Source: Budorcas taxicolor (Eukaryota > Chordata > Mammalia > Artiodactyla > Bovidae). Taken from it: DNA of 64,000 bases. Below, in pieces: positions 43,213 through 54,850 of the stretch (positions within the stretch are counted from its first letter, which is position 1; each line of letters opens with the position of its first letter). The notes below the pieces were generated by a model, which had not been told where the DNA came from, did not search any database, and saw nothing but the letters and a program-made list of their open reading frames with translations. Made by a program: the position numbers and the translations under genes. Where the stretch lies: the NCBI RefSeq assembly GCF_023091745.1, contig NC_068930.1, positions 10,500,262 through 10,564,261 on the forward strand, written 5' to 3'.

Positions 43213-44878
43213 GGCCTTCAGTTCAGTTCAGTTCAGTCGCTCAGTCATGTCCGACTCTTTGCGACCCCATGAATCGCAGCACACCAGGCCTCCCTGTCCA
43301 TCACCAACTCCCAGAGTCCACTCAAACTCATGTGCATCGAGTTGGTGATGCCATCCAGCCATCTCATCCTCTGTCATCCTCTTCCCTCCTGGCCCCAGTC
43401 CCTCCCAGCACTGGGGTCTTTTCCAATGAGTCAACTTTTCACATGAGGTGGCCAAAGTACTGGAGTTTCAGCTTCAGCATCAGTCCTTCCAGTGAACACC
43501 CAGGACTGGTCTCCTTTAAGATGGACTGGTTGGACTTCCTTGCAGTCCAAGGGACCCACAAGAGTCTTCTCCAGCACCACAGTTCAAAAACATCAATTCT
43601 TTGGCTCTCAGCTTTCTTCATAGTCCAACTCTCACATCCATACATCAGTTCAGTTCAGTTCAGTTCAGCCGCTCAGTCGTGTCCGACTCTTTGTGACCCC
43701 ATGAATCGCAGCACACCAGGCCTCCCTGTTCATCACCATCTCCTGGAGTTCACTCAGACTCGCATCCATCGAGTCCGTGATGCCATCCAGCCATCTCATC
43801 CTCTGTCATCCCCTTCTGCTCCTGCCCCCAATCCCTCCCAGCATCACAGTCTTTTCCAATGAGTCAACTCTTCACATGAGGTGGCCAAAGGACTGGAGTT
43901 TCAGCTTTAGCATCATTCCTTCCAAAGAAATCCCAGGGCTGATCTCCTTCAGAATGGACTGGTTGGATCTCCTTGCAGTCCAAGGGACTCTCAAGAGTCT
44001 TCTCCAACACCACATTTCAAAAGCATCAATTCTTCGGCGCTCAGCCTTCTTCACAGTCCGACTCTCACATCCATACATGACCACAGGAAAAACCATAGCC
44101 TTGACTAGACGGACCTTAGTCGGCAAAGTAATGTCTCTGCTTTTGAATATACTATCTAGGTTGCTCATAACTTTTCTTCCAAGGAGTAAGCGTCTTTTAA
44201 TTTCATTGCTGCAATCACCATCTGCAGTGATTTTGGAGCCCCCCCAAAATAAAGTCTGACACTTTTTCCCCATCTATTTCCCATGAAGTGATGGGACCGG
44301 ATGCCATGATCTTCGTTTTCTGAATGTTGAGCTTTAAGCCAACTTTTTCGCTCTCCTCTTTCACTTTCATCAAGAGGCTTTTTAGCTCCTCTTCACTTTC
44401 TGCCATAAGGGCGGTGTCATCTGCATATTGAGGTTATTGATATTTCTGGAAAAACCATCCCCTTGACTAGATGGACCTTTGTTGGCAAAGTAATATCTCT
44501 GCTTTTTAATATGTTATCTAGGTTGGTCATAACTTTCCTTCCAAGGACTAAGCGTCTTTTAATTTCATGGCTGCAATCACCATCTGCAGTGATTTTGGAG
44601 CCCCCCAAAATAGAGTCTGACACTGTTTCCACTGTTTCCCCATCTATTTCCCATGAAGTGATGGGACCAGATGCCATGATCTTCGTTTTCTGAATGTTGA
44701 GCTTTAAGCCAACTTTTTCACTCTCCTCTTTCACTTTCATCAGAGGCTTTTTAGTTCCTCTTCACTTTCTGCCATGAGGGTGGTGTCATCTGCATATCTG
44801 AAGTTATTGATATTTCTCCCAGCAATCTGATTCCAGCCTGTGCTTCTTCCAGCCCAGTGTTTCTCATGATGTACTCTG
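43213..44878 (-). mobile_element. BovB 3' fragment in retrovirus B pol, itself split by another BovB
   Basis: 43213-43647 is the inverted BovB end up to 'cacatccatacat', and 44448-44878 resumes with the next BovB words ('aaaaaccatccccttgactag' to 'catgatgtactctgc'). The host words caccaggccttca (43208-43220) and caccaggtcctca (44879-44891) flank the composite and look like a 13-bp target-site duplication with two mismatches. An extra run of GTTCA units follows at 44892-44906. Confidence 0.8.
43648..44447 (-). mobile_element. BovB 3' fragment nested in another BovB
   Basis: It starts with its own four GTTCA tail units at about 43647-43668, runs through the C-terminal domain and reverse transcriptase words, and stops at 'ttgatatttct'. 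It breaks the older BovB right after 'catccatacat'. About eight bases of the outer copy seem missing at the joint, so the target site may have been deleted rather than duplicated. Confidence 0.8.
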
Positions 44879-44892
44879 CACCAGGTCCTCAG

Positions 44893-47130
44893 TTCAGTTC
44901 AGTTCAACTCCAAGGCATTCCACTGGATTTCAGATAGCAGAATTCAAAAGTATCAAGCTTTACTCTCAGAGGGAGAATAAAGATTCTCCTAGATCCTGCC
45001 ACTCTTCTGCCCAACCCAAATCCTAACACTTTCCTTCTACATTTCTGTTTAAAGTGATTGACCAAGCCTAGTCATAGTGCTAGGCCTGGATAATTTTGAG
45101 CATTACTTTGCTAGCATGTGAGATGAGTGTAATTGTGTAGTAGTTTGAGCATTATTTGGCATTGTCCTTCTTTGGGACTGGAATAAGAACGGACCTTTTC
45201 CAGTCCTGCGGCCACTGCTGAGTTTTCCATATTTGCTGACATACTGAGTGCAGCACTTTAACAACATCATCTTTTAGGATTTGAAATAGCTCAGCTGGAA
45301 TTCTGTCACCTCCACTAACTTTGTTTGTAGTGGTGCTTCCTAACGCCCACTTCACATTCCAAGATGTCTGGCTCTAGGTGAGTAATTATACCATTGTGGC
45401 TATCTGGGTCATTAAGATCTTTTTTGTATAGTTCTTCTGTATATTCTTGCCACATATTCTTAATATCTTCTGCTGTGAGGAAGTTCTGAACCGAGAACTT
45501 CTAGATATTCAAGCTGGATTTAGAAAGGGCAGAGGAACCAGAGATCAAATTGCCAACACCCACAGAATCACAGAGAAACCAAGAAAATTCCAGAAAAACA
45601 TCTACTTTTGCTTCATTGATTATGCTAAAGCCTTTAACTGTGTGGATCACGACAAACTGGGAAATTCTTAAAGAGATGGAAATGCCAGGCTACCATACCT
45701 GTCTCCTGAGCAATCTGTATGCAGGTCAAGAAGAAACAGTTAGGATTGGCCATGGAACAACAGACTGATTCCAAATTGGGAAAGGAGTACATCAAGGCTG
45801 TATGTTGTCACCCTGCTTATTTAACTTATATCAGAGTACATCATGAGAAACGCTGGACTGGAGGAAGCACAAGCTGGAATCAAGATTGCCGGGAGAAATA
45901 TCAATCACCTCAGATATGCAGATGACACCACCCTGATGGCAGAAAGTGAGACTAAAGAGCCTCTTGATGAAGCTGAAAGAGGAAAGTGAAAAGCTGGCTT
46001 AAAGCTCAACATTCAAAAAATGAAGATCATGGCATCTGGTCCCATCACTTCATGGCAAATAGATGGGGAAACAATTGAAACAGTGACAGACTTTATTTTC
46101 TTGGGCTCCATAATCACTGCAGATGGTGACTGGAGCCACAAAATTAAAAGACTCTTGCTCCTTGAATGAAAAGCTATGACCAACCTAGACAGTGTATTAA
46201 AAGGCAGAGACATTACTTTGCCAACAAAGGTCCGGCTAGTCAAGGCTATGGTTTTTCCAGTGGTCTTGTATGGATGTGAGGTTGGACCATAAAGAAAGCC
46301 GAGTGCCAAAGAATTGATGCTTTTGAACTGTGGTGTTGGAGAAGATTCTTGAGAGTCCCTTGGACTGCAAGGAGATCCAACCAATCCATCCTAAAATGAA
46401 TTAATTCTGAATATTCATTGGAATTACTGATGCTGAAGCTGAAGCTCCAATACTTTGGCCACCTGATGCAAGGAGCTGACTCATTAGAAAAGACCCTGAT
46501 GCTGGGAAAGATTGAGGGCAGGAGGAGAAGGGGACGACAGAGGATGAGATGGTTGGTGGCATCACCAACTCAATGGACATGAGTTTGAGCAAGCTCCGGG
46601 AGTTGGTGATGGACAGGGAGGCCTGACATGCTGCGGTTCATGGGGTCACAGAGTCGGACACGACTGAGTGACTGAACCACAACAACATAGTGTTAGGCCA
46701 GAGCTACGCCTTTACCCAAACCAGACGGAGAATGATTTATAGACGGCAGCAGTTCCATTCAGGAATGCTGAAGGGTCTCGGGGTGTGCTATAGTCAACTT
46801 AACAGAAGTAATAGGGTCAGGACCACGCCACAGGGCAAATACTTCCACCCAAAAAGCAGAACTCATCATTCTCACTAGAGCCCTCAAAGTAGGAGAGGGT
46901 CTATGAGTCAATATTTACACAGACTCCGCATACACCTTCCATATAGTCCAGGCCCATGTGGCCATTTGGAAGGAAAGGGGCCTATTAACTACACGTCATA
47001 CTCCAATTAAGCATTGGGCCAGAGATTTGGGGTTTACTAGAAGCCATAAAATCCTCACTGCAGGACATCATCCACTATAGGGCAAACCGAAAGGATTAAT
47101 CAGATATAAGTAAAGGAAATGATAAAGAAT
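44893..47130 (+). pseudogene. retrovirus B RNase H remnant
   Basis: Two pieces, 44907-45086 and 46700-47130, are separated by a BovB. The first has LLPNPN and a tether-like reading; the second reads AGYAVV-like words poorly but then clearly IYTDSAYTFHIVQAHVAIWK (about 46910-46970), the core of retroviral RNase H with the active-site Asp of TDS. A duplicated phrase near 47120-47165 ('gataaagaatccaaa' units) follows. The frame changes several times. Confidence 0.75.
45087..46685 (+). mobile_element. BovB with inverted 5' part and 14-bp target-site duplication
   Basis: 45087-45474 is BovB on the minus strand (reverse transcriptase start: from 'agcagaagatattaagaa' to 'ctcaaaattatcca'). From about 45487 to 46685 BovB continues on the plus strand ('tgaaccgagaacttctagatattcaagctgg' to the tail 'gagtgactgaacc'). 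These are neighbouring consensus segments. Host words catagtgctaggcc (45073-45086) and catagtgttaggcc (46686-46699) flank the whole, with one mismatch. This is one twin-primed insertion inside the retrovirus B RNase H. Confidence 0.92.
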
Positions 47131-47269
47131 CCAAAGGATTGATAAAGAATCCAAAGCAGCTAAAGAATCCAAAAAGGCCACCCTAAACATCCTACAGGCT
47201 CCCTGGATCCCAAGTCTAGACTTCTTACCACCTCAGCACTCACCCTCTCCACCCAAAGAAGGACAGACT

Positions 47270-48200
47270 GCGGGTTCGTTTTAATCCCTGAAGGATGGCT
47301 ACCGAGCCCAGACGATAAACTCGGCTTACCAGCAGCTTCCCAATGGAAGATACTAACCCACCTGCATCAGGCCACCCATTTAGGGGCTGAATTGCTCTTT
47401 AAACTAATGGGGACAATATTCACCAGAAAAGGAATCCTCTCAACCCTTCAATCAATATCCCAAGCCTGTCCTGCTTGTCTCCAGGCCAAGCCAGAGTGGG
47501 CTATAACCTGCCCCCTCACCATCCCACTGCTCCATCTGAACCAGCGGTGAGGAAGCCAAATCTATTGGTGAATAGATCTGACTTACATGCTCCCTTGCAA
47601 AGGCTCTAAGTACCTCCAAGTGATGGTAGATGCCTTTATAGATGAATTGAAGCCCACCCAACTAAGACTGAGGGTACTGAGGGCACCACTGCCCTCTTGG
47701 AACATGTCATACCTAGGTTTGGACTTCCAGGCTCTTTACAATCAGATAATGGCCCTGTGTTTATTTCTGGTCTGAGCCTAGGTATCAACAAAGTCCTACA
47801 AATGAATCACGATCTTCATTTAGCCTGACACCCTCAAAGGTCTGGAAAGGTAGAAAGAGCCAATCAGGCCCTCAAAAAGTACTGAGTGATAGAAACTAGA
47901 AAACCTGGGTCACCCTTCTTTCCATTGCTTTCCCCAAATCCAGGACTCATCCAAGCCCTTATGAAATCATTCATGGGGAGATCATTCTTAAGCGCAGACC
48001 TCTTCATTGATCCTGAGGCCCATTACTGAGCAGACTATCTTATAATTTTAGATTTAACTCTTAAAAATATCTGGGAATACCAGGATCAAAACAGCCCCAA
48101 GCCAGATCCTAATTTTTCAGAGTCCTCCCTGCCTAAACCCCAGTGACTGGGTATATAGTAACACTCTCACACAGGATGGAAATCTATCAAAGCAGTGTGG
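47270..48200 (+). pseudogene. retrovirus B integrase remnant
   Basis: The zinc-binding N-terminal part is complete in sequence: HLHQATHLGAE gives the two His and CPACLQAKPEW the two Cys (47360-47510). The catalytic core then shows DLTYMLPCKGSKYLQVMVDA with the first Asp (47577-47635), a GSLQSDNGPVFISG-like reading in another frame with the second Asp (about 47735-47765), and GKVERANQALKKY with the third acidic residue, Glu (about 47842-47880). The frame changes at least twice, so no intact enzyme is encoded, but all zinc and catalytic positions are still readable. Confidence 0.82.
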
Positions 48201-49023
48201 ACAGGACCAACCTAAGTCTTGCTGACACTCTCACAGCTGCCAATATCCAAAGCTTCACCTCCTGGATCCATGTGTCACAACTGAAGACAGGTCTTTCTCC
48301 AGAAGAAGAAGCTCTCCAACCAACCCAAGACTCACGAGACGCCTCTTACGACTGTGAGCTCTGCGATGGCCTCCGCTTCCTCTTTAAAAAACCATCAGGT
48401 CTGTGCTGAACAGAGAGCCTCGCCAACCTGATTTTTCATCTTGCTATCCTCCTTTTCATTCCCTGGGCTCTTTCCCTCCCATGGGTTACTTTGTCTCACA
48501 CTTGTGGGACCACCCCATGGCATTCTTGTCCTCCTCAAGTATTGCAAAGGCGGCGTAACCCCAACTCCTAACCTAAAACCCTGCACCTTTCGTCAACTCC
48601 TCTTTTTTTCCCTTTCTGTCATCTCCCTTGAACTGGTCTCAGATTTCTATCTCAGCTCTCTGCTTTTACTACACCTTATGGCAGGATATAAATGTTCAGA
48701 CCCCTACCTACCTCTCTTAATCCCATCTCAACAACTGTGTGTGTCTGTGTGTGTGTGTACCAGCATGGGCCAAAACCCTCCAAGGAAACTTACAAGATTA
48801 TTCCCCACAACAGCTCAATCGATACCTGAACCTAGTCTCCTAAAGCTGTAACCCTAATCTTCCTCTCTTTTTCTGTCCTTGCAGATGCACATAATTGTCA
48901 TCAGTATTAACCAATAGTTCAGGAAGCCCTTGGACTCCTCCACCAACATGCCCCAGGATCATACAAAAACAGCGAGATACGCACCAGTGTTTGCCCCCAA
49001 CACAGCCTAGTGGTACTTCCCAT

Positions 49024-49231
49024 TGTTGTTATTGTTTAGTCACTAAGTTGTGACTGACTCTTTGTCACCCCATGGACTGTAGCCCACTAGGCTCCTCTGT
49101 CCATGGGATTTCTTGGCAAGAACACTGGAGCGGGTTGTCATTGCCTTCTCCAAACGGATCTTCTTGACCCAGGGATCGAACCTGCATTGGCGGGTGGAGT
49201 CTTTATCACTGAGCCCCCAGGGAAGCCCAGC
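49024..49231 (-). mobile_element. Bov-tA SINE in retrovirus B env
   Basis: An inverted Bov-tA with a (TTG)n-type tail ('ttgttgttattgtttagtcactaag') and head 'tatcactgagcccccagggaagccc'. A perfect 9-bp duplication, acttcccat, is at 49015-49023 and 49232-49240. Confidence 0.9.
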
Positions 49232-50184
49232 ACTTCCCATACCATCTGCGAAATGGAACCAGCTTGAATCCATTCCAGTCCCCTCTTACTTTGATAGACC
49301 AAGAGGGGCCAATAATCCTCGAGGAAGGCTGGCCGTGGATCATACACAGCTGAGCCACCTACACCAGAAGTCACGGTACAGCCGTCCGGGGCCCATATTC
49401 CCTTCAGTCCCCCTTATAAAGCCAGTCCTTCTCTGTGCATCTTTTTCCTCCCTACGAGGCTGCTCCCCAAGGCATAAATTCCTTAATATTTCCCAGGCTT
49501 GTAATCATACTTTCTTCCTTTCCCCTACCCAGACGTGAGGCCTCTTGTAACCAATGACAGAACACATCACCCCATACCTATTATTCTGACTCCCCCTTTT
49601 AACATTTACTCCCCCGAACTCCCTGTGTGACCACCAACTGGACACAAGTTTAGGGTATCCGTTTGTCCCACCCCTCCCACCAGCTGCCTATATCAAAACA
49701 CAGTTTCTAGTTCCAGCCTTTCAGTGTTAAACAAGAAGACTGCAAGAAACTCAAGACCCCTGAGAACTATGACATCGGTTGGGACCCTACTATCCCTTCA
49801 TTTAATTGGGCTAAGGACTATTCTTCCCTCTCCTCACAGATCGCAAGTCTTCCCCTCTATCTGGGAGGACTCTAGTTACCAGTTATGAAGGCATGGAGCA
49901 TTCCTATACCCGTTTAGGGAAGTTCTATTTCAACATCACTTTAGACATCAGCCTAGACCCCAGGAATTGTACCTGTTTCCTCTGTGACTTCAATGCCTAC
50001 TTGTATCTCCCAGCCAACTGGACAGGCCCCTGCACCCTGGTATATGGAATTTCTAATCTTACTCTTATAAATGACAATATCTCACTTCCACTGTACTCTC
50101 AATCACATAGGTTGAAGAGGGCAGCCCCTGCCATAATTTCAGTTCTGGGGTTACTCATTAGGTAACATGGGCTCAGGAGGCGTT

Positions 50185-50882
50185 TTTTAAAAAAATAATA
50201 TAACCACATTTACTTAAGAATGTATTCCAATATCAAACGGCAAAGTTCAAAAATGCAAAATCAAAATTACTTTTGCATCAACCCAATAATTTTACACATG
50301 GTAATGCATACGTTTCAGTGCCACTCTCTCAATTCTTCCCACCCTTGTCTTCCCCCACTGTGTCCATAGTCCGTTCTCTGTGTCTGCATCTCCACTGCTG
50401 CCTTGCAAATTGTTCACCAGTACCCTCTTTCCAGATTCCATACGTATGCATTAATATACGATATTTGTCTTTCTCTTTCTGACTTTACTCTGTTTAATAG
50501 GCTCTTGGTTCATCCTCCTCATTAGAACTGACTCAAAGATGCTCCTTCTTATGGCTGAGTAAAATTCCACGGTGTATATGTACCACACTTTCTTAATCCA
50601 TTCATCTGTTGATACACATCTAGGTTGCTTCCCGTCCTAGCTATTGTAAATAGTGTTGCAATGAACACTGGCGTACATGTGTCTTTTTTGATTATGGTTT
50701 CCTTAGGGTATATGTCCAGTAGTGGGACTGTTGGGTCATAAGGTAGTTTTATTCCCAGCTTTAAAGAAATTTCCACACTGCTCTCCATAGTGGTTGTGTC
50801 AATTTGCATTCCCACCAACAGTACAAGCAGGTTCCCGTTTCTACACACCCCCTCCAGCATTTATTGTTCGTAGATTTTTTTT
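50185..50882 (-). mobile_element. L1 3' end in retrovirus B env
   Basis: The plus strand is the inverted L1 3' UTR: 'atggctgagtaaaattccacggtgtatatgtaccac', 'gttttgattatggtttccttagggtatatg' and 'ccacactgctctccatagtgg'. A T-run at 50873-50885 closes it; A/T-rich DNA at 50187-50215 marks the poly(A) side. The env reading continues past it. Confidence 0.88.
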
Positions 50883-51756
50883 TTTTCAGCAGAACTTCTA
50901 AATTCAGTTTTCACTGCTCGACAGCTTTCCCTCAAACTTACCCAACAGGTTGTCAGCCTAACAGCCCAAATGAACACTTTACAGGAATAAATAAATTCCC
51001 TAGCAGGAGAAGTCTTACAGAACAGAAGGGCTTTAGACTTACTAACAGCTACCCAAGGTGGGATGTGTGCAGTGCTGAAGGAAGAGTGTGGCTTCTTGGC
51101 CAACCAGTCAGGCCTGGTCCAGGCTAACCTCTGATAGAGCAAACAGAGAAGGGAGCCTCTGGGGATCTGACCTGCGGAATTCCAAGACCAGCATTTGGTC
51201 CTGGCTATCCTAGCGAGTCCCTCTTCTGGGCCTCTTGACAGCTCTTCTACTAATCCTCGGGCCATGATTCTTAACCTTGTTAAGGTTGTTTCTTCTAGAA
51301 CACAACAAATTTACAAATGGCAGCATGGCAAGAATATCAGCTGGTCAGCTCCTAGACAACACTGGGACAAGCCACTGTATCATTCTGTGGACCCCCACTT
51401 TCTTCCCTAAGTACACCCTGACATAGAGCAGGCAAAGGGAACCCAGGGCCCTATAATGTCTGTGTTCAGCTTGAAGAAGTCAGAGCAGTCATCATCACCG
51501 TTTTTCTCAGTGACCTGGGTCCTGATGGGCTGAGACAGGGACAGATAGGCAGCGGGGTAAGGGGCCGAAGATTTGGCCCATGAATAAAAAGATGGGGTCA
51601 GGTAGAGTCCTGCACCAAGGTTGCAGGACCAAATCTCCAAAAATGTCCAAGCCCCATAGCAACTGTTTCCATGAGCCCCCCTGACCTAAAGCAGCCAGTA
51701 GCTCAACTGCATATTTAGGTAAAATATTTACCATATTGCTTCCTGATCAATCACCT

Positions 51757-51975
51757 AACACCACCCTTCCAGCAGAAATTTCCTTTGTCCTGAGGCTCTA
51801 AAAGCTGGCCACTAGACCATAAAAGGGGCTAGCTCTCCCTGGACAGTCAGGAAGTCAGACCGCTGTGTTTGCAGTGCCCCTCACTAGCTCTGCTCTTTGT
51901 TCTCAATAAACTCACTCCCTTCTGAGATATTTTTGTGTCTGGAAATTCTCTTCCAACCCTGTGCATGGACCAAGA
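51757..51975 (+). repeat. endogenous retrovirus B, right LTR (recognisable part)
   Basis: It shares with the left LTR 'ccacccttccagcag', 'ctggccactag', 'gtcaggaagtcag', 'ctctgctctttgttctcaataaactcactc' and 'tgtgtctggaaattctc', with AATAAA at 51905. It is clearly more diverged from the left LTR than the inverted LTR at 37058 is. The U3 may start near 51440 after a purine-rich 'gcaaagggaa'. Confidence 0.8.
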
Positions 51976-52479
51976 CATTTTGGATGGCGATTATTCCCCC
52001 CAAAATTCTGTATTGCAAATGCAGAAAAATCTAATTGTGGTTATTCCCCCAAGAAGCAGGGAAGAGGCAGGGACAGTGGGGAGTCCAGACTTTTCTGGTG
52101 GCCAGAGTTTGAGGACATGAGCTTGTTGGAAGTGGGTATGGTTTTGGAAAAGGAAGCTTGTGATTAAATGGTGTTTTCTTTGAGGCACTGGTGAAGATAT
52201 GAGACTAGCTAAGACCTTACAGGTTATTTATTATTTTATCTGATTGAATCCTAACAGCAACCTCTCAAGCCAAGAAAGGGAGAAGGAAGGAGGATGTGGT
52301 CAACTTGGGCCTCAGTCTCTTCACCTCTATCATGGGAACAATAATAATACTGTATCTACCGTAAAGACTATTAGGACCCCAGGAAGGTCAAGTAAAATGG
52401 CAAAACAAAAGAAGTCTTTAGGGACTCTGATGGGAGCAGCTTGAGTATGGAACCAGGCCTGGAAGCCAGAGTGTTGTAA
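51976..52479. other. unassigned; possible leader-like sequence past the right LTR
   Basis: 'cattttggatggcgattatt' right after the LTR resembles the primer-binding-site region that follows the left LTR. The rest is unassigned. Confidence 0.35.
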
Positions 52480-53335
52480 GTGAATTAAAAAATTAACAGG
52501 AACTATTCTCTCTCTTTTCTTGATCCCTCTGGTTAGACATTTATCAATTTTATTGATTTTCTCAAAGAACCAGCTCTTGGTTTCTTTGATTCTCATTAGT
52601 ATGTTTCTGCTATCTAGTTCATCGATTTCTGTTTTGATCTTTATTAGTTTCTCTTTTCTCCTTAGTGTGGACTTAATTTGCTCTTTTTCTAGTTTCTTAA
52701 CATAGAAGCTGAGGACACTGACTTGAGACCTTTCTTCTTTTCTAATATCGTCATTCAGTGCTATGAATGTCCCAAGTTCTGCATTAGCAACATGTCACAA
52801 ATTTTAATATGTTGTGTTTTTACTTTCATTTATTTCAAAAGGTTATAATAGCGCTTCTTATTCCTTCTTTGATCCATGGTTTACTTAGAAGGGTATTATT
52901 TAGTTTCTAAATATGTGCAAATATATGCAGATTTTCCAGATATGTTTCTAGCGCTGATTTCAAATTTAAATCTGGTGTGGCCAGAGAACTACTTTGTATG
53001 ACTTGAATTCTTTTGAATTTATGCACGTTTGTCCTATGACCCAGCATATGGTCTATCTTGATGAATGTCCTACATGTCCTGGAAAGAGTTGCATTCTGCT
53101 TGGGGTGGAGAGTTCTATAATGTCAGTTAGGTCAAGCTGATGGGTAGTTTGTTCAGGTTTTCTGTCTATGTATTTCTATCCATTATTGAAAGGGGAATGT
53201 TAAAATCCCTAACTGTAATTGTTAATGAGACTTACAGTTCTATTAGTTTTTGCTTTGGGTATTTTGGAGGCACAGTTATTAGTGGCCCACGTGTTTAGAG
53301 CCACGTTGTCTTGATTAACTGGCTCTTACTATATG
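52480..53335 (-). mobile_element. L1 ORF2 fragment, broken
   Basis: The plus strand is inverted L1 ORF2: 'tttatcaattttattgattttctcaaagaaccagctcttggtttc', 'catagaagctgaggacactgacttgagacctttc' and 'tgacccagcatatggtctatcttg'. On the minus strand the words AEKINKIDK-like (52560-52590) precede the reverse transcriptase. Many stops. Confidence 0.85.
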
Positions 53336-53341
53336 CGTATG

Positions 53342-53566
53342 TTGTGCATGCTTGGTCGCTTCAGTCATGTCCAACTCTTTGTGACCTCATGGACCTTAGC
53401 CCACCAAGCTCCTCTGTCCATGAGGATTTCCCGGGCAAGAATACTGGAGTGGGTTGTCACTTCTTTCTCCAGGGGATCGTCCCAAACCAGAATCCAACCA
53501 CTGTGTCTTCCGTCTCCTGCAGAGGCAGGAGGGTTCTTTCCCACTAGCGCAACTTGGAAGGCCAGG
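53342..53566 (-). mobile_element. Bov-tA SINE
   Basis: 'catgcttggtcgcttcagtcatgtccaactctttg' to 'ccactagcgcaacttggaaggcc' is an inverted, diverged Bov-tA placed next to the L1 fragment. Confidence 0.85.
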
Positions 53567-54635
53567 CTATTAATATGTAATTGTCTACAAATTGTGAGCT
53601 CTTAGATTAGGTATCTTTACCTAGGTTTCTTTACCAAGACGGGTAAAGGACAGAAATAATCTTAAAAGAGGAGGATCCCAGTAGGATGCTGCCTCAGGAC
53701 CACTACCCCAAATGCATCCTAGGGCTCTCCAACCATATCCCCATCTCTGGGGAACCCAGGGCCTGAAATCTCACCTCCATAGATCTTTGTGTTCAACAGT
53801 TCCTGTCTAGATATTTCTGTAAATGCCTGTGAGAGAGGAAACTGTATCAGGACACTTTCCCACCCAGAGAGAAGGTGTAGCATGGGAAGGGGGGTGGGAC
53901 CCAAAGTTGGGACAGTCAGGAACATCCCAGGGAAATGTAACCAAATCAAGGCTGGTCGGGGGTGCAGCTTAGTTACCTGTGATCAGAGGTCAGTGCAGAG
54001 GCCCAGGACCCATCAGTGGTGTGTCAGGTTGGCTTGGAACCTGGTTCAGATCCACAAGGGCCTCTGCGGCTTTTAGAATTCCAGGTGCAGCATCCTTAAT
54101 GCAATGTTGAAGTTCTTTTAAAATGTGAAATGTGTTTTCAATGTGGATGTGAGGACTGCAGTGAGCAAAACCATTCCTAATAGCCTTTTGTTTGTTTCTC
54201 TGAAAGCTCTGTTCCTCCCCACAGGAACTAAGGGTTGCCTCTGAATCCCGGTTCAAGCTGACATTCTGCTGCCTGAATTCCAGGGTCACACTTTGTTTGT
54301 GTTCTTTCCTCTGGTGTCAGACTGTGTGTGTTGCAGGATATATTGCCATCATATTTATGGCAACACAAATACAACCCGAATGCCCTCAACAGTCTGGTTT
54401 GGATTCCACAAAGCAAGAAAAACAGACTGGAGTGTTTCCTATACTGATAAGAAGATGCAATCAAGAAAGCACACGATGTGGTTCATCAAATCTGAGCCCT
54501 GAGACTGAAGGCAAAGCATTGCTGTATGAACCGCCAACAAAGCAAACACTCTGCTCAACTGTAACAAGATGTAAGAGGGAATTGACTGGAAGATTCTGAT
54601 TTCAGAATGCCAAAATGTTACTTAAAAAAAGGAAG
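53567..54635. other. no gene or repeat recognised
   Basis: Mixed composition without strong bias. The short frames on both strands show no domain. The central part (54290-54600) has open readings of up to 100 codons, but no family resemblance. Confidence 0.35.
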
Positions 54636-54850
54636 TGTTTCCCTGGTGGCCCAATGATAAGAATCCACCTGCCAATGCAGGGGACAGGATCCCTGGGGTC
54701 TGGTAAGATGCCACACGTTGCATAGCAACTAAACCTCTGTACCAACCACTGGTCCTGCACTCTAGAGCCCCAAAGGAGCAACTACTGAAGCCCACGTGCC
54801 TCGAGCCTAGGTTTTGTGGTGAGAAGCCACAGCAACGACCGATCCCACAA
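54636..54850 (+). mobile_element. CHR-type SINE
   Basis: The head 'gtttccctggtggcccaatgataagaatccacctgccaatgcagg', then 'ctggtaagatgccacacgttgc', 'gcaactactgaagcccacgtgcc' and 'gtgagaagccacagcaacg' mark a CHR SINE; it is older than the Bov-tA copies. Confidence 0.8.

Larger units (their letters stand above)
48430..51420 (+). pseudogene. retrovirus B env remnant
   Basis: The best open stretch is 49893-50165 (90 codons): the end of the surface subunit, with several N-glycosylation sequons (NIT, NCT, NWT, NLT, NIS) and then SHRLKRAAPA, a furin-type R-X-K-R site followed by a hydrophobic fusion-peptide-like stretch. An L1 interrupts at 50185-50882. The transmembrane subunit resumes at 50890-51130: leucine-rich helix words, an immunosuppressive-domain-like segment (RRALDLLTATQGGMC) and CAVLKEECGFLANQSG, where the CX6CC pair has Gly as its last residue. 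A SINE lies at 49024. Stops occur throughout. Confidence 0.8.
38265..51975 (+). mobile_element. endogenous retrovirus B, class I, heavily interrupted
   Basis: Left LTR, leader, gag, protease, reverse transcriptase, RNase H, integrase, env and right LTR occur in order over 13.7 kb. About 4.9 kb of this is later insertions: SINEs at 40302, 42102, 42357 and 49024, BovB elements at 43213-44878 and 45087-46685, and an L1 at 50185. All genes carry stops or frame changes. Its protein words resemble gammaretrovirus-like class I elements. Confidence 0.9.

Noticed and set aside
43213..44906. regular repeats as a CRISPR array
   Set aside because: The repeated words are GTTCA tail units and overlapping BovB copies, without repeat-spacer order, in a vertebrate genome.
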